Both the position numbers and the translations under genes were made by a program. A stretch of 21,200 bases of DNA from an uncultured Lachnoclostridium sp. GTDB lineage: Bacteria > Bacillota > Clostridia > Lachnospirales > Lachnospiraceae. Location: positions 1 through 21,200 of the forward strand of contig CATZVV010000007.1 in the NCBI GenBank assembly GCA_958425285.1, given 5' to 3'. Below the pieces are notes generated by a model that saw only the letters and a program-made list of their open reading frames with translations, searched no databases and was not told the origin of the DNA. Positions 1-8,381 of this stretch are shown here, piece by piece (positions within the stretch are counted from its first letter, which is position 1; each line of letters starts with the position of its first letter).

Positions 1-1773
1 GATGGTTTCTTTTCAGTAGCGGAAACAGTTTCGTATTTTATACTTCTCTATATCGGGTACCGGTATGGGGCATCGGCGGGAGCTATTGCAGGGGCTTCCG
101 GCGGGATATTGGCGGCGCTGTCCGGGGCTGGTGCCGCGTCAATCGGGCTTTATTGCCTACTGGGAATCGGTGTGGGAATGTTTCGTGAGGCAGGGAAATT
201 AATAAGCAGTCTTGCCTTTCTTATTATGGGGGTCATTCTTGCTTTTGTATTTCAGGAGGAGATAATGGGAATTGTAGAATTGCGTGGTATTGTTTCCGCA
301 ATGATTGTTTTTCTTGCCATTCCAAAATCTTCTCTTCAAATAATAGATATAGATTATGAAAAGGGTGAGGAAAATTCGTTTGCCAAAGAAGATATTAGAG
401 CTTTGGCAAATTATAAAATCGAAGACTTTTCCGGTGCATTTCGGCGTTTGGCAAAATCTTTTAACCGTGCAGCTGAGGTGGAAGAAGGCTTGACAAGTGC
501 ACAAATTCAGGGGATTTTTGATGATTTATCAGAAGGTATTTGTAAAAACTGTACAAATTGTAGTTATTGCTGGGAAAAAAACTACGAGAGTACAAGAAAT
601 GACATACAGGGCATTTTACAGACTGCGGGGGAGCGGGGAAGCATCGCGCCGGAAGATGTAAAGGAGTCGTTTGGAAGCCAGTGTATACATTTCCCGGATT
701 ATATTAAGAGAGTGAATCAGAATATGAGAACAGTACATATGAATATGAGTTTTCAGAATAAAATGGCGGAAAGCAGACGGGCACTGGGAAGCCAGATGCA
801 GGAAGTAGCAGGTATGCTGGGGGATTTTTCCAAAGAGCTCTCCCATGTCAAAGAGCGAGGCAAAGAAGAAAAGCGCGCCATCGCTCTTGCATTAAGGCAG
901 GCAGGGCTAATCGTAAAAAAACTTTCCGTAAATGAACGTCGTCATGATATGATAGAGGTTCAATTCGAGGGGCGCGCGAAAGGTAAAAATTGTGTTACGA
1001 AGCGAGATGTTGCAGAGTGTCTGAAAAGGGCGACGGGGATTCGGTTTCGCGGAGTTGGAGAGACAAAGAATGTGATAGGAAGGGAGTTTGAGACGATTCG
1101 TTTTGCACAGGATACCAATTTCAAAACATTGACAGGACTTGCCAGAGTTGCAAAATCGGGGGAGCAGGTTTCGGGTGACAATTTTTCTTTTTTGGAGCTT
1201 GGTACCGGGGAACTTCTGATGGTGCTTTCGGATGGAATGGGAAGCGGGAATGAAGCCTGCCAGGATAGTGAGGCACTGGTAAATGTTTTAGAGGATCTTT
1301 TGGAAGTTGGTTTTCAAAAGGAATCTGCAATCCGCATGCTGAATTCTTTTTTTGTGCTATCCTATGAGGGGCGTACGTTTACAACACTTGATATGACATC
1401 TATAAATCTTTATACCGGAGAATGTGAATTTTTGAAAAATGGTGCGGCTGCTACTTTTGTTAAGAGAAAGGACAGGGTAGAGATAATTGTGTCTTCTGCG
1501 CTTCCGGTTGGTGTTGAATTACAGGCACAGACGACAAGCGAGCGTACGGTATTACAAGATGGAGATCTTGTTGTTATGGTAACAGATGGAATTTTGGATG
1601 CATTTCCTGGTGAGGATAAGGAATTTTATGTACAGAATATTTTAGAAAATACAAATAGCAGTAACCCGAGTGATATTGCAAATCGTATCTTAATGCAGGC
1701 GTTGGAGCGGAGTGCTCATCTGGCACCGGATGACATGAGTGTTCTGGCAGCGGGTGTCTGGGACAAGGCATAG
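1..1773 (+). CDS. spoIIE: Stage II sporulation protein E, serine phosphatase (5' end cut off by window)
   Basis: The reading frame is already open at base 1, so this is the last 590 codons of a longer gene; the TTG at 109 is internal, not a start. Visible in order: hydrophobic membrane segments (about codons 10-110), a linker with a CxxCxxCxxC cysteine cluster (541-570), a helical region, and a C-terminal PP2C-type phosphatase domain with VSGD (codons 390-393), LSDGMGSG (metal-binding Asp at codon 411), VTDG (Asp at 529) and a late DDMSV. SpoIIE family knowledge: the protein sits in the polar septum and dephosphorylates SpoIIAA-P, which frees sigma-F in the forespore. tilS follows after about 100 bp with no terminator, matching the usual Firmicutes neighbourhood. 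The product is firm; only the N-terminal membrane part is missing. Confidence 0.95.
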   Translation, partial: DGFFSVAETVSYFILLYIGYRYGASAGAIAGASGGILAALSGAGAASIGLYCLLGIGVGMFREAGKLISSLAFLIMGVILAFVFQEEIMGIVELRGIVSAMIVFLAIPKSSLQIIDIDYEKGEENSFAKEDIRALANYKIEDFSGAFRRLAKSFNRAAEVEEGLTSAQIQGIFDDLSEGICKNCTNCSYCWEKNYESTRNDIQGILQTAGERGSIAPEDVKESFGSQCIHFPDYIKRVNQNMRTVHMNMSFQNKMAESRRALGSQMQEVAGMLGDFSKELSHVKERGKEEKRAIALALRQAGLIVKKLSVNERRHDMIEVQFEGRAKGKNCVTKRDVAECLKRATGIRFRGVGETKNVIGREFETIRFAQDTNFKTLTGLARVAKSGEQVSGDNFSFLELGTGELLMVLSDGMGSGNEACQDSEALVNVLEDLLEVGFQKESAIRMLNSFFVLSYEGRTFTTLDMTSINLYTGECEFLKNGAAATFVKRKDRVEIIVSSALPVGVELQAQTTSERTVLQDGDLVVMVTDGILDAFPGEDKEFYVQNILENTNSSNPSDIANRILMQALERSAHLAPDDMSVLAAGVWDKA

Positions 1774-1867
1774 ACTTGTGTTTCTTATCGGATTGGGGGT
1801 GGAAAAAAGCGGGCGAATAGTGTAAAATAGAAATATTCGTATGATTTAGTTACTGAAACCGCAAGAT

Positions 1868-1872
1868 GGAGG
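1868..1872 (+). promoter_or_regulatory. Ribosome binding site that sets the tilS start
   Basis: GGAGG lies 5 nt before the ATG at 1878. The in-frame ATG at 1866 would place this site inside the coding region and has no Shine-Dalgarno of its own, so 1878 is preferred. Confidence 0.75.
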
Positions 1873-1877
1873 ATAAA

Positions 1878-3275
1878 ATGAGGGCAAAAGTAATCGCCTA
1901 CAATCAGGGGCAGGAGTTATTTAAAAAAGGAGATAAAATTATTGTTGGTGTATCCGGAGGGAGAGATTCTGTCTGCCTTCTTCATGTATTGAATTCATTG
2001 AAGGAGAAGTTTTCTCTTAGCTTGTATGCTGTTCATGTAAATCATTGTCTAAGGGGGAAAGATGCAGATCAGGATGCTGCTTTTGTAGCGGAATTGGCAG
2101 CTTCGATGGGAATACCCTGTCATATTGAACGAGTAGATGTAAGAGAAGAGGCAAGAGTAAAAAGAGTTTCAGAAGAAGAAGCGGGACGGGAAATTCGATA
2201 TGAGGTAATGGAAATGCTTCGTGTCGAGAAGGGATATGATAAAATTGCCGTTGCACATCATCAGGATGATGTGGCAGAGACGGTGCTGTTTAATTTATTA
2301 AGGGGGACCGGACCCAAAGGGTTATCCGGTATTGCCGCTAAAAGGGGGTATACAATTCGCCCGATTTTATTTGCTCAATCTGAGGAAATTGATGAATATA
2401 TTCGGGAAAACAATCTGAATTACCGGGTTGACAGTACAAATGAAATGCCGGTTTATTCAAGAAATAAAATTCGTCTGCAGATTTTTCCTTTGCTTGAACA
2501 GGAGATTAATGCCAAAGCAAAACTTCATGTAGCACAAGCAGCGAGGCGTATTGCTTTACAAAATGAGTATATTGAAAAGCAAGCAAAAAAGGCTTATCTG
2601 CAAGTGGTTAGAATGGAAGAGGGAGAATATAATTATGAGGTGGAGGCTTTTGAACAGCTAGAGGGAGTAATCCGTGTTGAAGTTCTCCGATTGATCTTGC
2701 AGAATTTAATACCGAATGCAAAAGATATTGATAAGAATCATTATCAGATGATTTTAAGTTTAGTTGATAAGGAGGTGGGTAAAAAGGTTAATTTGCCTGA
2801 GGGAATTGTTGTACAGAGGACATATGACAGTATTCGGTTTTATTGTGAAGAGGATGAGGAGTGCCAAAATGAAGCAATGGAAATTCGTTGTGAATTGCCA
2901 TTTCAACAAACGGTTACAATAGATGGAGAACAATATTGGATTCATCTGAAAGTGGAAGAGGTGAAAACAGAACTTGGTCAAATTCCACAAAAAGACTATA
3001 CGAAATGGCTTGATTATGATAAAATAAAGGGTGATATTTTTCTGAGGAATCCTGTAGAAGGGGATTTTCTAACTCTAAATGAAGAAGGTGACAGAAAAAA
3101 ATTGTCCCGTTATTTTATTGATGAGAAGGTGCCGGCTGAGTCAAGGGGCAGTCAGATTGTATTAGCAGAGGGAAACCATATTATGGTTGTATTAGCTTCG
3201 GGACGTATTAGTGAGGCATATAAAATAACAAAAGATACGAAGCGTCTTTTAATTATTACGAAGGAAAGGATTTAA
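1878..3275 (+). CDS. tilS: tRNA(Ile)-lysidine synthase
   Basis: TilS adenylates C34 of tRNA-Ile(CAU) with ATP and replaces the C2 oxygen with lysine, giving lysidine, which changes both charging identity and codon reading from AUG to AUA; it is normally essential. The PP-loop SGGRDS is at residues 26-31, followed by the ATPase core with HVNHCLRG and the AHHQDDVAET motif. A middle linker precedes a C-terminal substrate-binding domain with FLRNPVEGD and KKLSRYFIDEKVP. The 465-residue length is normal. I chose the ATG at 1878 because GGAGG precedes it by 5 nt; an ATG four codons upstream (1866) is possible. The TAA stop overlaps the first hpt ATG by one base (TAATG), so the two are probably translationally coupled. 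Confidence 0.95.
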   Translation: MRAKVIAYNQGQELFKKGDKIIVGVSGGRDSVCLLHVLNSLKEKFSLSLYAVHVNHCLRGKDADQDAAFVAELAASMGIPCHIERVDVREEARVKRVSEEEAGREIRYEVMEMLRVEKGYDKIAVAHHQDDVAETVLFNLLRGTGPKGLSGIAAKRGYTIRPILFAQSEEIDEYIRENNLNYRVDSTNEMPVYSRNKIRLQIFPLLEQEINAKAKLHVAQAARRIALQNEYIEKQAKKAYLQVVRMEEGEYNYEVEAFEQLEGVIRVEVLRLILQNLIPNAKDIDKNHYQMILSLVDKEVGKKVNLPEGIVVQRTYDSIRFYCEEDEECQNEAMEIRCELPFQQTVTIDGEQYWIHLKVEEVKTELGQIPQKDYTKWLDYDKIKGDIFLRNPVEGDFLTLNEEGDRKKLSRYFIDEKVPAESRGSQIVLAEGNHIMVVLASGRISEAYKITKDTKRLLIITKERI

Positions 3276-3814
3276 TGATGGAGGACAAAATAGGAGTTTT
3301 GCTTGACCAGCAGACAGTGGAGAACCGGATTCGTGAGCTTGCCAATCAGATTAGTATGGATTATAAAGGGAAAACGGTTCATTTAATCTGCATTTTAAAA
3401 GGAAGTGTATTTTTTACCTGTGAACTGGCAAAATATATAACAGTTCCGGTGACAATCGATTTCATGAGTGTATCCAGTTATGGCGATGCAACGGTAAGCA
3501 GTGGGCGCGTGAAGGTAACAAAGGATACGGATGAACCGGTGGAAGGCCGGGAAGTTATTGTGATTGAGGATATTATTGACTCGGGCAATACCTTGTCATT
3601 TTTATTAAATATGATGCAGTCGAGGAAGCCAGCCAGCTTGAAACTTTGTACCTTACTTGACAAACCGGAACGGCGGGTGGCAGATGTCTCTGTAGATTAT
3701 ACCGGCTTTGAAATTCCGGATGAATTTGTTGTGGGATATGGTTTGGATTATGCTCAGAAATATCGTAATCTCCCATATATCGGCATCGTAGAACAGAACA
3801 ATAAGGAGGATTAG
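3275..3814 (+). CDS. hpt: Hypoxanthine-guanine phosphoribosyltransferase
   Basis: This purine-salvage enzyme joins hypoxanthine or guanine to PRPP, giving IMP or GMP in the cytoplasm. The PRPP-binding signature VIVIEDIIDSGNT lies at about residues 94-106, with the ILKGS loop near 40-44 and the flexible-loop region SSYG at 67-70; 179 residues is the normal family length. Two adjacent ATGs exist, at 3275 and 3278. The AGGA at 3267-3270 is better spaced for 3278, so the protein may lack the first Met. The gene sits between tilS and ftsH, the arrangement known from Bacillus, and the ftsH ribosome site lies inside its last codons. Confidence 0.95.
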   Translation: MMEDKIGVLLDQQTVENRIRELANQISMDYKGKTVHLICILKGSVFFTCELAKYITVPVTIDFMSVSSYGDATVSSGRVKVTKDTDEPVEGREVIVIEDIIDSGNTLSFLLNMMQSRKPASLKLCTLLDKPERRVADVSVDYTGFEIPDEFVVGYGLDYAQKYRNLPYIGIVEQNNKED

Positions 3815-3819
3815 AACTA

Positions 3820-5667
3820 TTGAAAGCATTTAAAGGTTATGGCTTTTTCTTTATTATGCTTGCTATCCTGTTTATGGCATATTTTTTTAATGACTATGTA
3901 ACGGATAGTTCAAGAGAAGGCTACAATTATTCTGGTTTCCAGGCTGATTTCGAGGCAGGGAAAGTAAAACAGGTAACGATTCAGCAGAATTCCGAAATCC
4001 CGACAGGTCTTGTTGTGGTTACATTTAATGAAAAGGATGCAAAATCGAAAAGTTTTTATACGGACGATGTAAAAACAGTTACTAATTACTTGAGTGAGAA
4101 GAATTTTTCAGGGTATGTGTTAGAGGATGTATCGCGTACGCCTTGGATTTTGCAGATTCTTCCATACATTTTTGGCGCTATTCTGATTGTTCTTATGTTT
4201 TCTATGATGAGTGCCAATGCCGGTGGAGGTGGCGGCGGCGGAAAGATGATGAACTTCGGGAAGAGCCGTGCCAAAATGACTACGCCGGAGAATCGGGAAA
4301 AGACATTTAAAGATGTCGCCGGGCTCCAGGAGGAGAAGGAACAGTTGGAAGAAATCGTAGATTTCTTATCAGCTCCTGGCAAATATACAAAGCTAGGGGC
4401 AAGAATTCCAAAAGGTATTTTAATGGAAGGCCCCCCGGGAACCGGTAAAACCTTATTGGCAAAAGCGGTGGCAGGAGAGGCTGGAGTCCCATTTTTTAGT
4501 ATATCCGGTTCTGATTTTGTTGAGATGTTTGTTGGTGTTGGTGCTTCGCGAGTGCGGGATTTGTTTGCGGAAGCAAAGAAAAATGCACCATGTATTGTAT
4601 TTATAGATGAAATTGATGCTGTGGCCAGACGACGTGGAAGCGGACTTGGCGGTGGGCATGATGAGCGTGAACAGACGCTTAATCAAATGCTTGTAGAGAT
4701 GGATGGATTTGGAATTAATGAAGGCATTATCGTCATGGCTGCAACAAACCGTGTGGATATACTGGATCCTGCTATTTTGCGCCCGGGTCGGTTTGACCGT
4801 AAAGTTGTTGTTGGACGTCCGGATGTTCGAGGAAGAGAAGAAATTCTTAAAGTTCATGCAAAAGGAAAACCATTAGCGGAAGATGTGGATTTAGAAGAAA
4901 TTGCACGAACAACGGCAGGCTTCACAGGAGCTGATTTGGAAAATCTTTTAAATGAGGCTGCGATTGCAGCGGCAAAAGACAATCGTGCTTACATTGTCGA
5001 AGAGGACATTAAAAAATCCTTTATTAAGGTTGGGATTGGGGCAGAGAAAAAGAGCAAGGTTATTTCTGAAAAGGATAAAAAGATTACTGCTTACCATGAA
5101 GCCGGGCATGCAATTTTGTTCCATTTACTGCCGGATGTCGGACCTGTATACACAGTATCTATTATTCCAACCGGTATGGGAGCAGCAGGATATACAATGC
5201 CACTGCCAGAGAAGGATGCTATGCATATGACGAAAGGAAAAATGCTTCAGGAAATTATGGTTACACTTGGTGGGCGGATTGCAGAGAGTATTGTTTTTGA
5301 TGATATTACAACCGGTGCGTCTCAGGATATTCGTCAGGTTACAGAGAGTGCCAGAGATATGGTTACAAAATATGGATTTTCGGATGAATTGGGTATGATT
5401 AATTATGCAACCTCGGATGATGAAGTGTTTATTGGAAGAGATATTGCACATACAAAGAGTTTTAGTGAGGAAACAGCAGCGGTGATTGATCAGGAAGTAA
5501 AGAGGATTGTAAATGATTGTCATGAGAAGGCAAAGAAGATTTTAAAAGATAATATTGAAATTTTACACTGCCTGGCTGGATTGCTAATTGAAAAAGAACG
5601 TATTGGCCGTGAAGAGTTCGAAAGCATATTTGAGCAAAATAACAACAATGTTCTACAAAAATCGTAG
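3820..5667 (+). CDS. ftsH: ATP-dependent zinc metalloprotease FtsH
   Basis: FtsH is a membrane-anchored AAA+ protease that extracts and degrades misfolded or short-lived membrane and cytosolic proteins. Visible features: transmembrane helix 1 (about 7-24), an extracytoplasmic domain, helix 2 (about 109-130), a seven-glycine linker (135-141), Walker A GPPGTGKT (204-211), Walker B FIDEID (261-266), the second region of homology with ATNRVDILDPAILRPGRFD, the zinc site HEAGH (426-430) and the third ligand Asp503. At 615 residues it is complete, with a shorter C-terminal tail than E. coli FtsH. The start is TTG at 3820, 10 nt after AAGGAGG (3803-3809), leaving 5 nt after the hpt stop. It is the last gene before the terminator at 5847-5879. 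Confidence 0.97.
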   Translation: MKAFKGYGFFFIMLAILFMAYFFNDYVTDSSREGYNYSGFQADFEAGKVKQVTIQQNSEIPTGLVVVTFNEKDAKSKSFYTDDVKTVTNYLSEKNFSGYVLEDVSRTPWILQILPYIFGAILIVLMFSMMSANAGGGGGGGKMMNFGKSRAKMTTPENREKTFKDVAGLQEEKEQLEEIVDFLSAPGKYTKLGARIPKGILMEGPPGTGKTLLAKAVAGEAGVPFFSISGSDFVEMFVGVGASRVRDLFAEAKKNAPCIVFIDEIDAVARRRGSGLGGGHDEREQTLNQMLVEMDGFGINEGIIVMAATNRVDILDPAILRPGRFDRKVVVGRPDVRGREEILKVHAKGKPLAEDVDLEEIARTTAGFTGADLENLLNEAAIAAAKDNRAYIVEEDIKKSFIKVGIGAEKKSKVISEKDKKITAYHEAGHAILFHLLPDVGPVYTVSIIPTGMGAAGYTMPLPEKDAMHMTKGKMLQEIMVTLGGRIAESIVFDDITTGASQDIRQVTESARDMVTKYGFSDELGMINYATSDDEVFIGRDIAHTKSFSEETAAVIDQEVKRIVNDCHEKAKKILKDNIEILHCLAGLLIEKERIGREEFESIFEQNNNNVLQKS

Positions 5668-5744
5668 TATATTGTGCAAAAGTTCAAATGGGTGTTTTTG
5701 TATGGTGGTTTTTCACAAAGAAAGAGCAAAAAAAAATTAATGTT

Positions 5745-5765
5745 TGTGCACACTTATTTATAAGT
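5745..5765. promoter_or_regulatory. Possible operator: adjoining palindromes after ftsH
   Basis: The perfect palindrome TGTGCACA (5745-5752) runs into the inverted repeat ACTTAT-TT-ATAAGT (5752-5765). It lies in the AT-rich 257-bp gap between ftsH and the GH13 gene. A TTATAC at 5771-5776 could be a -10 box, but no -35 stands at a proper distance. A regulator binding site is a guess; the symmetry is what is seen. Confidence 0.2.
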
Positions 5766-5846
5766 TGGTGTTATACTTCATCTTGTAAACCCCAATACAT
5801 TATATAGTTTTTGCTACACCCCATAAGTAACAAAAATACCTTCTCC

Positions 5847-5879
5847 AAAAAGGACGGCCTTCGTAAAGCCGTCCTTTTT
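5847..5879 (+). terminator. Rho-independent terminator after the ftsH operon
   Basis: A perfect 12-bp stem, AAAAAGGACGGC (5847-5858) with GCCGTCCTTTTT (5868-5879), closes a 9-nt loop. The A and T runs at both ends make it able to act in both directions. It sits only 45 nt before the next start codon, see findings. Confidence 0.92.
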
Positions 5880-5924
5880 ACTTGTTCCTAATGAAAATTA
5901 GTTATTAATGAAAGGTGAAGACAG

Positions 5925-7970
5925 ATGCTGCAGGAAACCGGAATTAATCGTGAAGCGATTTTTAGTGACGGTACAAAATATTATATATGTCCTCAAGAAC
6001 CCAAAGAAAAGGATCTTGTTAAAATACGTTGCCGTGTTGCAAGGGATAACGTGGACAGCGTTGTGTTCGTATGTCAGGAATTTGAGCTTCCTATGCAGAG
6101 GATGCAGATAGATTCTTACTTTGATTATTATGAGTGCCAATTTACAATGCCAGGTCATACTTTAAGTTATCGGTTTCGAATTGAAAAGAGGGAAGTTATA
6201 TTTTTTAATCAGCAAGGCGCGGTAAATGTACCGGATGGGTATTATGATTTTCGGCTGATTCCTGGATTTTCTACGCCAGATTGGGCAAAAGGTGCTGTTT
6301 TTTACCAGATTTTTGTAGATCGGTTTTCAAACGGTGATATTTCCAATAATGTAGTAGATCGGGAATATATTTATATTAATGAACCGGTTTCTTCTGTGAA
6401 GGATTGGGAAAAATATCCGGCACAGATGGGAGTGCGTGAATTTTATGGCGGCGACTTAAAAGGTATTATGAATAAGTTGGATTATTTGCAGGATTTAGGT
6501 GTAGAAGTCCTATATCTGAATCCTATTTTTGTTTCGCCTTCAAATCATAAATATGATACACAGGATTATGATTATGTGGATCCTCATTTGACCACTCTTG
6601 CACAGGATGGGGGTGAGGTGTTGGAAGAGGGTGACATGAATAATGCTCATGCCACAAAATATATCAGGCGGGTCACAGACAATAGAAATTTGGAAGCAAG
6701 CAATGCTTTTTTTATCAAATTTGTTGAGGAAGTACATGACAGGGGAATGAAAATTATTCTGGACGGTGTGTTTAACCACTGTGGCTCTTTTAATAAGTGG
6801 TTGGATCGGGAATGTATTTATGAGCAGGAAGAAAATTATGAAAAAGGCGCTTATATATCCGCAGATAGTCCATATCGGAGCTTTTTCAAATTTTTTGAGG
6901 AGGACTGGCCTTATAATAAGAAATACGATGGATGGTGGGGGCATGATACGCTTCCAAAGTTAAATTATGAAGAATCACCAAAGTTAGTTCAATACATTAT
7001 GCGGGTTGCAAAGAAGTGGGTGTCTCATCCATATAATGTAGATGGCTGGAGATTGGACGTAGCTGCGGACTTGGGACATACGACAGCATATAACCACAAG
7101 TTTTGGCAGGAGTTTCGTTGTGTGGTTAAAGAGGCTAATCCGAACGCTTTAATTTTGGCAGAGCATTATGGGGACGCAACTCCCTGGGTTTCCGGTGGGG
7201 AATGGGATTCGGTTATGAATTATGATGCCTTTATGGAGCCTATCACGTGGTTTTTAACTGGTATGGAAAAGCACAGTGATATTTCGCGTCCTGAACTTAT
7301 TGGAAATACAGAAGCCTTCTGGTCATCAATGCAGAAATATGCCGTACGATTTACATGTCCCTCTCTTCAGGTTGCAATGAATGAATTATCAAATCACGAT
7401 CACTCTAGATTTCTTACGCGTACGAATGAGCGAATTGGAAGGGTTACTTTCTCATCCCCACAGCAGGCAAATGAAGGAATCCGTATCCACCGTATGATGG
7501 CGGCAGTTATTTTTCAAATGACATGGATTGGGGCGCCAACAGTCTATTATGGCGATGAGGCAGGCGTCTGCGGATGGACAGATCCAGATAACCGGAGAAC
7601 TTATCCATGGGGGAATGAAAATAGGGAGTTAATCCAGTGCCACCGTGAGATGATACGAATTCATAAGGATTATGAGGTGTTTCGAACGGGAAGTATGATT
7701 CGTTTAACCAGTGAGGAGGCTCTTTTATCATATGGAAGATTTGATGTGGATAATCAAGTAGCAGTTGCTATTTATCTGGGTTCAGAACCAAGGATTGTAA
7801 AACTGCCTGTGTGGAAAATGGGGATAGCAGATGGAACAATTATGACTCGTATGGCATTTTCCAGTCAAGAGGGCTTCTCAATTCGTACAAAGATTGTTCC
7901 TGTTGTAAATGGTGAAATTGAAATTAGGATGAAATCGGATTCTGCTGTAGTATATAAAAATTTTCGGTGA
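5925..7970 (+). CDS. GH13 alpha-glycosidase, neopullulanase/cyclomaltodextrinase type
   Basis: Probably hydrolyses alpha-glucosidic bonds in maltodextrins, cyclodextrins or pullulan fragments. There is no signal peptide, so it should be cytoplasmic. An N-terminal beta-sandwich-like region (about 1-113) of the CBM34/E-set kind is followed by a GH13 barrel. The four GH13 regions are present: DGVFNH (280-285), GWRLDVAAD with nucleophile Asp378, ILAEH with acid/base Glu413, and SNHDHSRF with Asp492. A run of about 40 residues (221-262) is inserted after SPSNHKYDTQDYDYVDP, in the domain B part of the barrel. A small beta domain ends the 681-residue protein. AAAGGTGA precedes the ATG. The neighbours give no sugar-use operon, so the substrate is not fixed; maltogenic amylase is an alternative name. 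Confidence 0.88.
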   Translation: MLQETGINREAIFSDGTKYYICPQEPKEKDLVKIRCRVARDNVDSVVFVCQEFELPMQRMQIDSYFDYYECQFTMPGHTLSYRFRIEKREVIFFNQQGAVNVPDGYYDFRLIPGFSTPDWAKGAVFYQIFVDRFSNGDISNNVVDREYIYINEPVSSVKDWEKYPAQMGVREFYGGDLKGIMNKLDYLQDLGVEVLYLNPIFVSPSNHKYDTQDYDYVDPHLTTLAQDGGEVLEEGDMNNAHATKYIRRVTDNRNLEASNAFFIKFVEEVHDRGMKIILDGVFNHCGSFNKWLDRECIYEQEENYEKGAYISADSPYRSFFKFFEEDWPYNKKYDGWWGHDTLPKLNYEESPKLVQYIMRVAKKWVSHPYNVDGWRLDVAADLGHTTAYNHKFWQEFRCVVKEANPNALILAEHYGDATPWVSGGEWDSVMNYDAFMEPITWFLTGMEKHSDISRPELIGNTEAFWSSMQKYAVRFTCPSLQVAMNELSNHDHSRFLTRTNERIGRVTFSSPQQANEGIRIHRMMAAVIFQMTWIGAPTVYYGDEAGVCGWTDPDNRRTYPWGNENRELIQCHREMIRIHKDYEVFRTGSMIRLTSEEALLSYGRFDVDNQVAVAIYLGSEPRIVKLPVWKMGIADGTIMTRMAFSSQEGFSIRTKIVPVVNGEIEIRMKSDSAVVYKNFR

Positions 7971-7977
7971 AAAATGC

Positions 7978-8005
7978 TTGCACTTTGTAAAAAATATGGT
8001 ATAAT
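7978..8005 (+). promoter_or_regulatory. Sigma-A-type promoter of tRNA-Leu
   Basis: A perfect -10 TATAAT (8000-8005) stands 16 nt after TTGCAC (7978-7983), a -35 matching only the first three consensus bases. It starts 8 nt after the GH13 stop codon. An 8-bp inverted repeat (8003-8023) overlaps the -10 box. Confidence 0.75.
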
Positions 8006-8034
8006 ATTACTTGCTGTAATATTTATGACAGTTA

Positions 8035-8120
8035 GCCGGCGTGGCGGAACTGGCAGACGCCCAGGACTTAAAATCCTGTGGGTAGCAATACCCGTACCGG
8101 TTCGATTCCGGTCGCCGGCA
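8035..8120 (+). tRNA. tRNA-Leu (anticodon UAA)
   Basis: The acceptor arm GCCGGCG (8035-8041) pairs with CGCCGGC (8113-8119), with discriminator A at 8120. The anticodon stem CAGGA/TCCTG encloses CTTAAAA with anticodon TAA at 8069-8071, reading UUA and UUG. A long class II variable arm (GGGTAGCAATACCC) and a T-arm with TTCGATT confirm leucine type. The terminal CCA is not encoded. Confidence 0.97.
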
Positions 8121-8146
8121 TGAAAGAGAAATTGAAGATGGATAGT

Positions 8147-8185
8147 AAAAGAGGAGATGTCATAATGTGTGGCAGCTTCTCTTTT
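8147..8185 (+). terminator. Probable terminator after tRNA-Leu
   Basis: AAAAGAGGAG (8147-8156) pairs with CTTCTCTTTT (8176-8185), 10 bp with one G-U pair, around a 19-nt loop. It is AT-rich and the T run is part of the stem, so it may be weak, but it sits where tRNA-Leu transcription should end. Confidence 0.5.
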
Positions 8186-8283
8186 GCTATTGTCAGTATT
8201 TTTCAAAGCAGTTTCTATTTTTATCTTATGTTTCGTTTCGGAACGTACTCTTATTACAGATAAAGCAAGAATGGATGATTAAA

Positions 8284-8322
8284 CCATAATTTTGTACAAG
8301 TTCTACATGAAAAAAATTATGG
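8284..8322. repeat. 10-bp inverted repeat in intergenic region
   Basis: CCATAATTTT (8284-8293) is exactly repeated in inverted form as AAAATTATGG (8313-8322). A second small pairing inside the loop (TGTA 8293-8296 with TACA 8304-8307) could lengthen the hairpin. There is no T run after it, so it does not look like a simple terminator. Confidence 0.55.
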
Positions 8323-8381
8323 AGGATGATGGAAAGGATGAAAAAACAAAGGTGATGAAAGGTAGATTTTTTTGTTTATGT

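Noticed and set aside
109..111. TTG as the spoIIE start
   Set aside because: The frame continues upstream to base 1 and encodes membrane segments expected inside SpoIIE.
1814..1839. Inverted repeat CGAATA/TATTCG before tilS
   Set aside because: Six base pairs in AT-rich DNA is within chance; it surrounds TAAAAT but no -35 supports a promoter.
4453..5523. Open frames over 130 codons on the - strand opposite ftsH
   Set aside because: They mirror the codon pattern of ftsH, have no ribosome sites, and their translations are rich in Cys, His and Ile without recognisable motifs.
5771..5808. Promoter for the GH13 gene (TTATAC, TATATA)
   Set aside because: Neither -10-like box has a reasonable -35 at 16-18 nt, so I did not call a promoter.
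8078..8263. Open frame of 61 codons across tRNA-Leu and its terminator
   Set aside because: It overlaps the structural tRNA and a hairpin and has no ribosome site.
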